Position numbers and translations under genes: made by a program. A stretch of 22,248 nt of DNA from Gammaproteobacteria bacterium (GTDB lineage: Bacteria > Pseudomonadota > Gammaproteobacteria > Steroidobacterales > SZUA-146), in NCBI GenBank assembly GCA_003228965.1, contig QIGP01000005.1:1-22248 (forward strand). Direction: 5' to 3'. Of the stretch, positions 22,150-22,248 are shown one piece after another. Below the pieces are notes generated by a model. The model did not search any database. It saw nothing but the letters and a program-made list of their open reading frames with translations, and had not been told where the DNA came from. The first letter of the stretch is position 1. The number at the start of each line of letters is the position of its first letter.

Positions 22150-22248
22150 TTGCCGGTTGCAAATTCCGGCCAATTCGCTTTCTGGTATGATCGGTATCAG
22201 TTGCTTGGTGTCACACTTGTCATTGTTGCGATGTTCATGGCCATTAGT
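22150..22248 (+). CDS. Start of a possible membrane protein, FtsW-like opening (cut by right edge)
   Basis: A frame open to the window end reads MPVANSGQFAFWYDR from TTG 22150, then YQLLGVTLVIVAMFMAIS. AGGA lies nine nt before the TTG, in the same AGGATTCC context as the lipoprotein's start. YDRxxLLxVTL followed by a hydrophobic helix and Ser is how FtsW/SpoVE proteins begin, so a SEDS-family protein is possible. Only 33 codons are visible and the start codon is unusual, so this is tentative. TGG-TATGAT at 22183-22191 looks like an extended -10 and would argue against a gene starting so early. Confidence 0.35.
   Translation, partial: MPVANSGQFAFWYDRYQLLGVTLVIVAMFMAIS

Overview
The window looks like chromosomal DNA of a free-living, probably marine gammaproteobacterium with near-balanced base composition. 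This rests on a Syd homologue (a family typical of Gammaproteobacteria), a full-length PepQ-type prolidase, strong Shine-Dalgarno sites and sigma70-like promoters, and secreted proteins carrying thrombospondin type 3 and dockerin-like calcium-binding modules. No rRNA, tRNA, transposase, integrase or CRISPR array was seen. The assignment is inference from gene families, not a database match.

Layout. At 1-1890 (+) is the 3' part of a secreted thermolysin-like metalloprotease with an inserted PA domain, closed by a clear terminator. At 2131-6874 (-) lie pepQ, a small unknown protein, a two-helix membrane protein with a coiled-coil tail, and a class III PLP aminotransferase. A divergent promoter region separates these from a TIR-like protein (7092-7538, +). 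A 1247-residue membrane-anchored coiled-coil protein follows on the minus strand (7613-11356) and carries a threefold 174-bp internal tandem repeat. From 11828 the plus strand holds an SRPBCC-CBS fusion, syd, a possible 34-residue membrane peptide, and a secreted sorbosone-dehydrogenase-like protein that carries the same TSP3/dockerin module as the protease, but at its N-terminus. Next comes a run of three genes: an AraC-MGMT (Ada-like) protein, an alpha/beta hydrolase and a crotonase. Two short convergent unknown genes follow, then a ParM/archaeal-actin-like ATPase (18906-19943), a small secreted protein with a well-defined promoter and upstream inverted repeat, a cluster of palindromic intergenic repeats (20640-20808), an unknown 322-residue protein, a small lipoprotein and the start of a possible membrane protein cut by the right edge.

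How the genes work together. Most of the window is a mosaic of independent transcription units, not one pathway. The clearest linkages are the abutting SRPBCC-CBS/syd pair, the Ada-like/hydrolase/crotonase run, and the TIR/aminotransferase divergent pair. The most unusual items are the orphan TIR-like protein with Gln where a catalytic Glu is expected, the SRPBCC-CBS fusion, the giant membrane-anchored coiled coil, the orphan actin homologue without a visible ParR partner, and the TSP3-dockerin module placed at opposite ends of two unrelated secreted enzymes. I cannot show that any of these form one new system.
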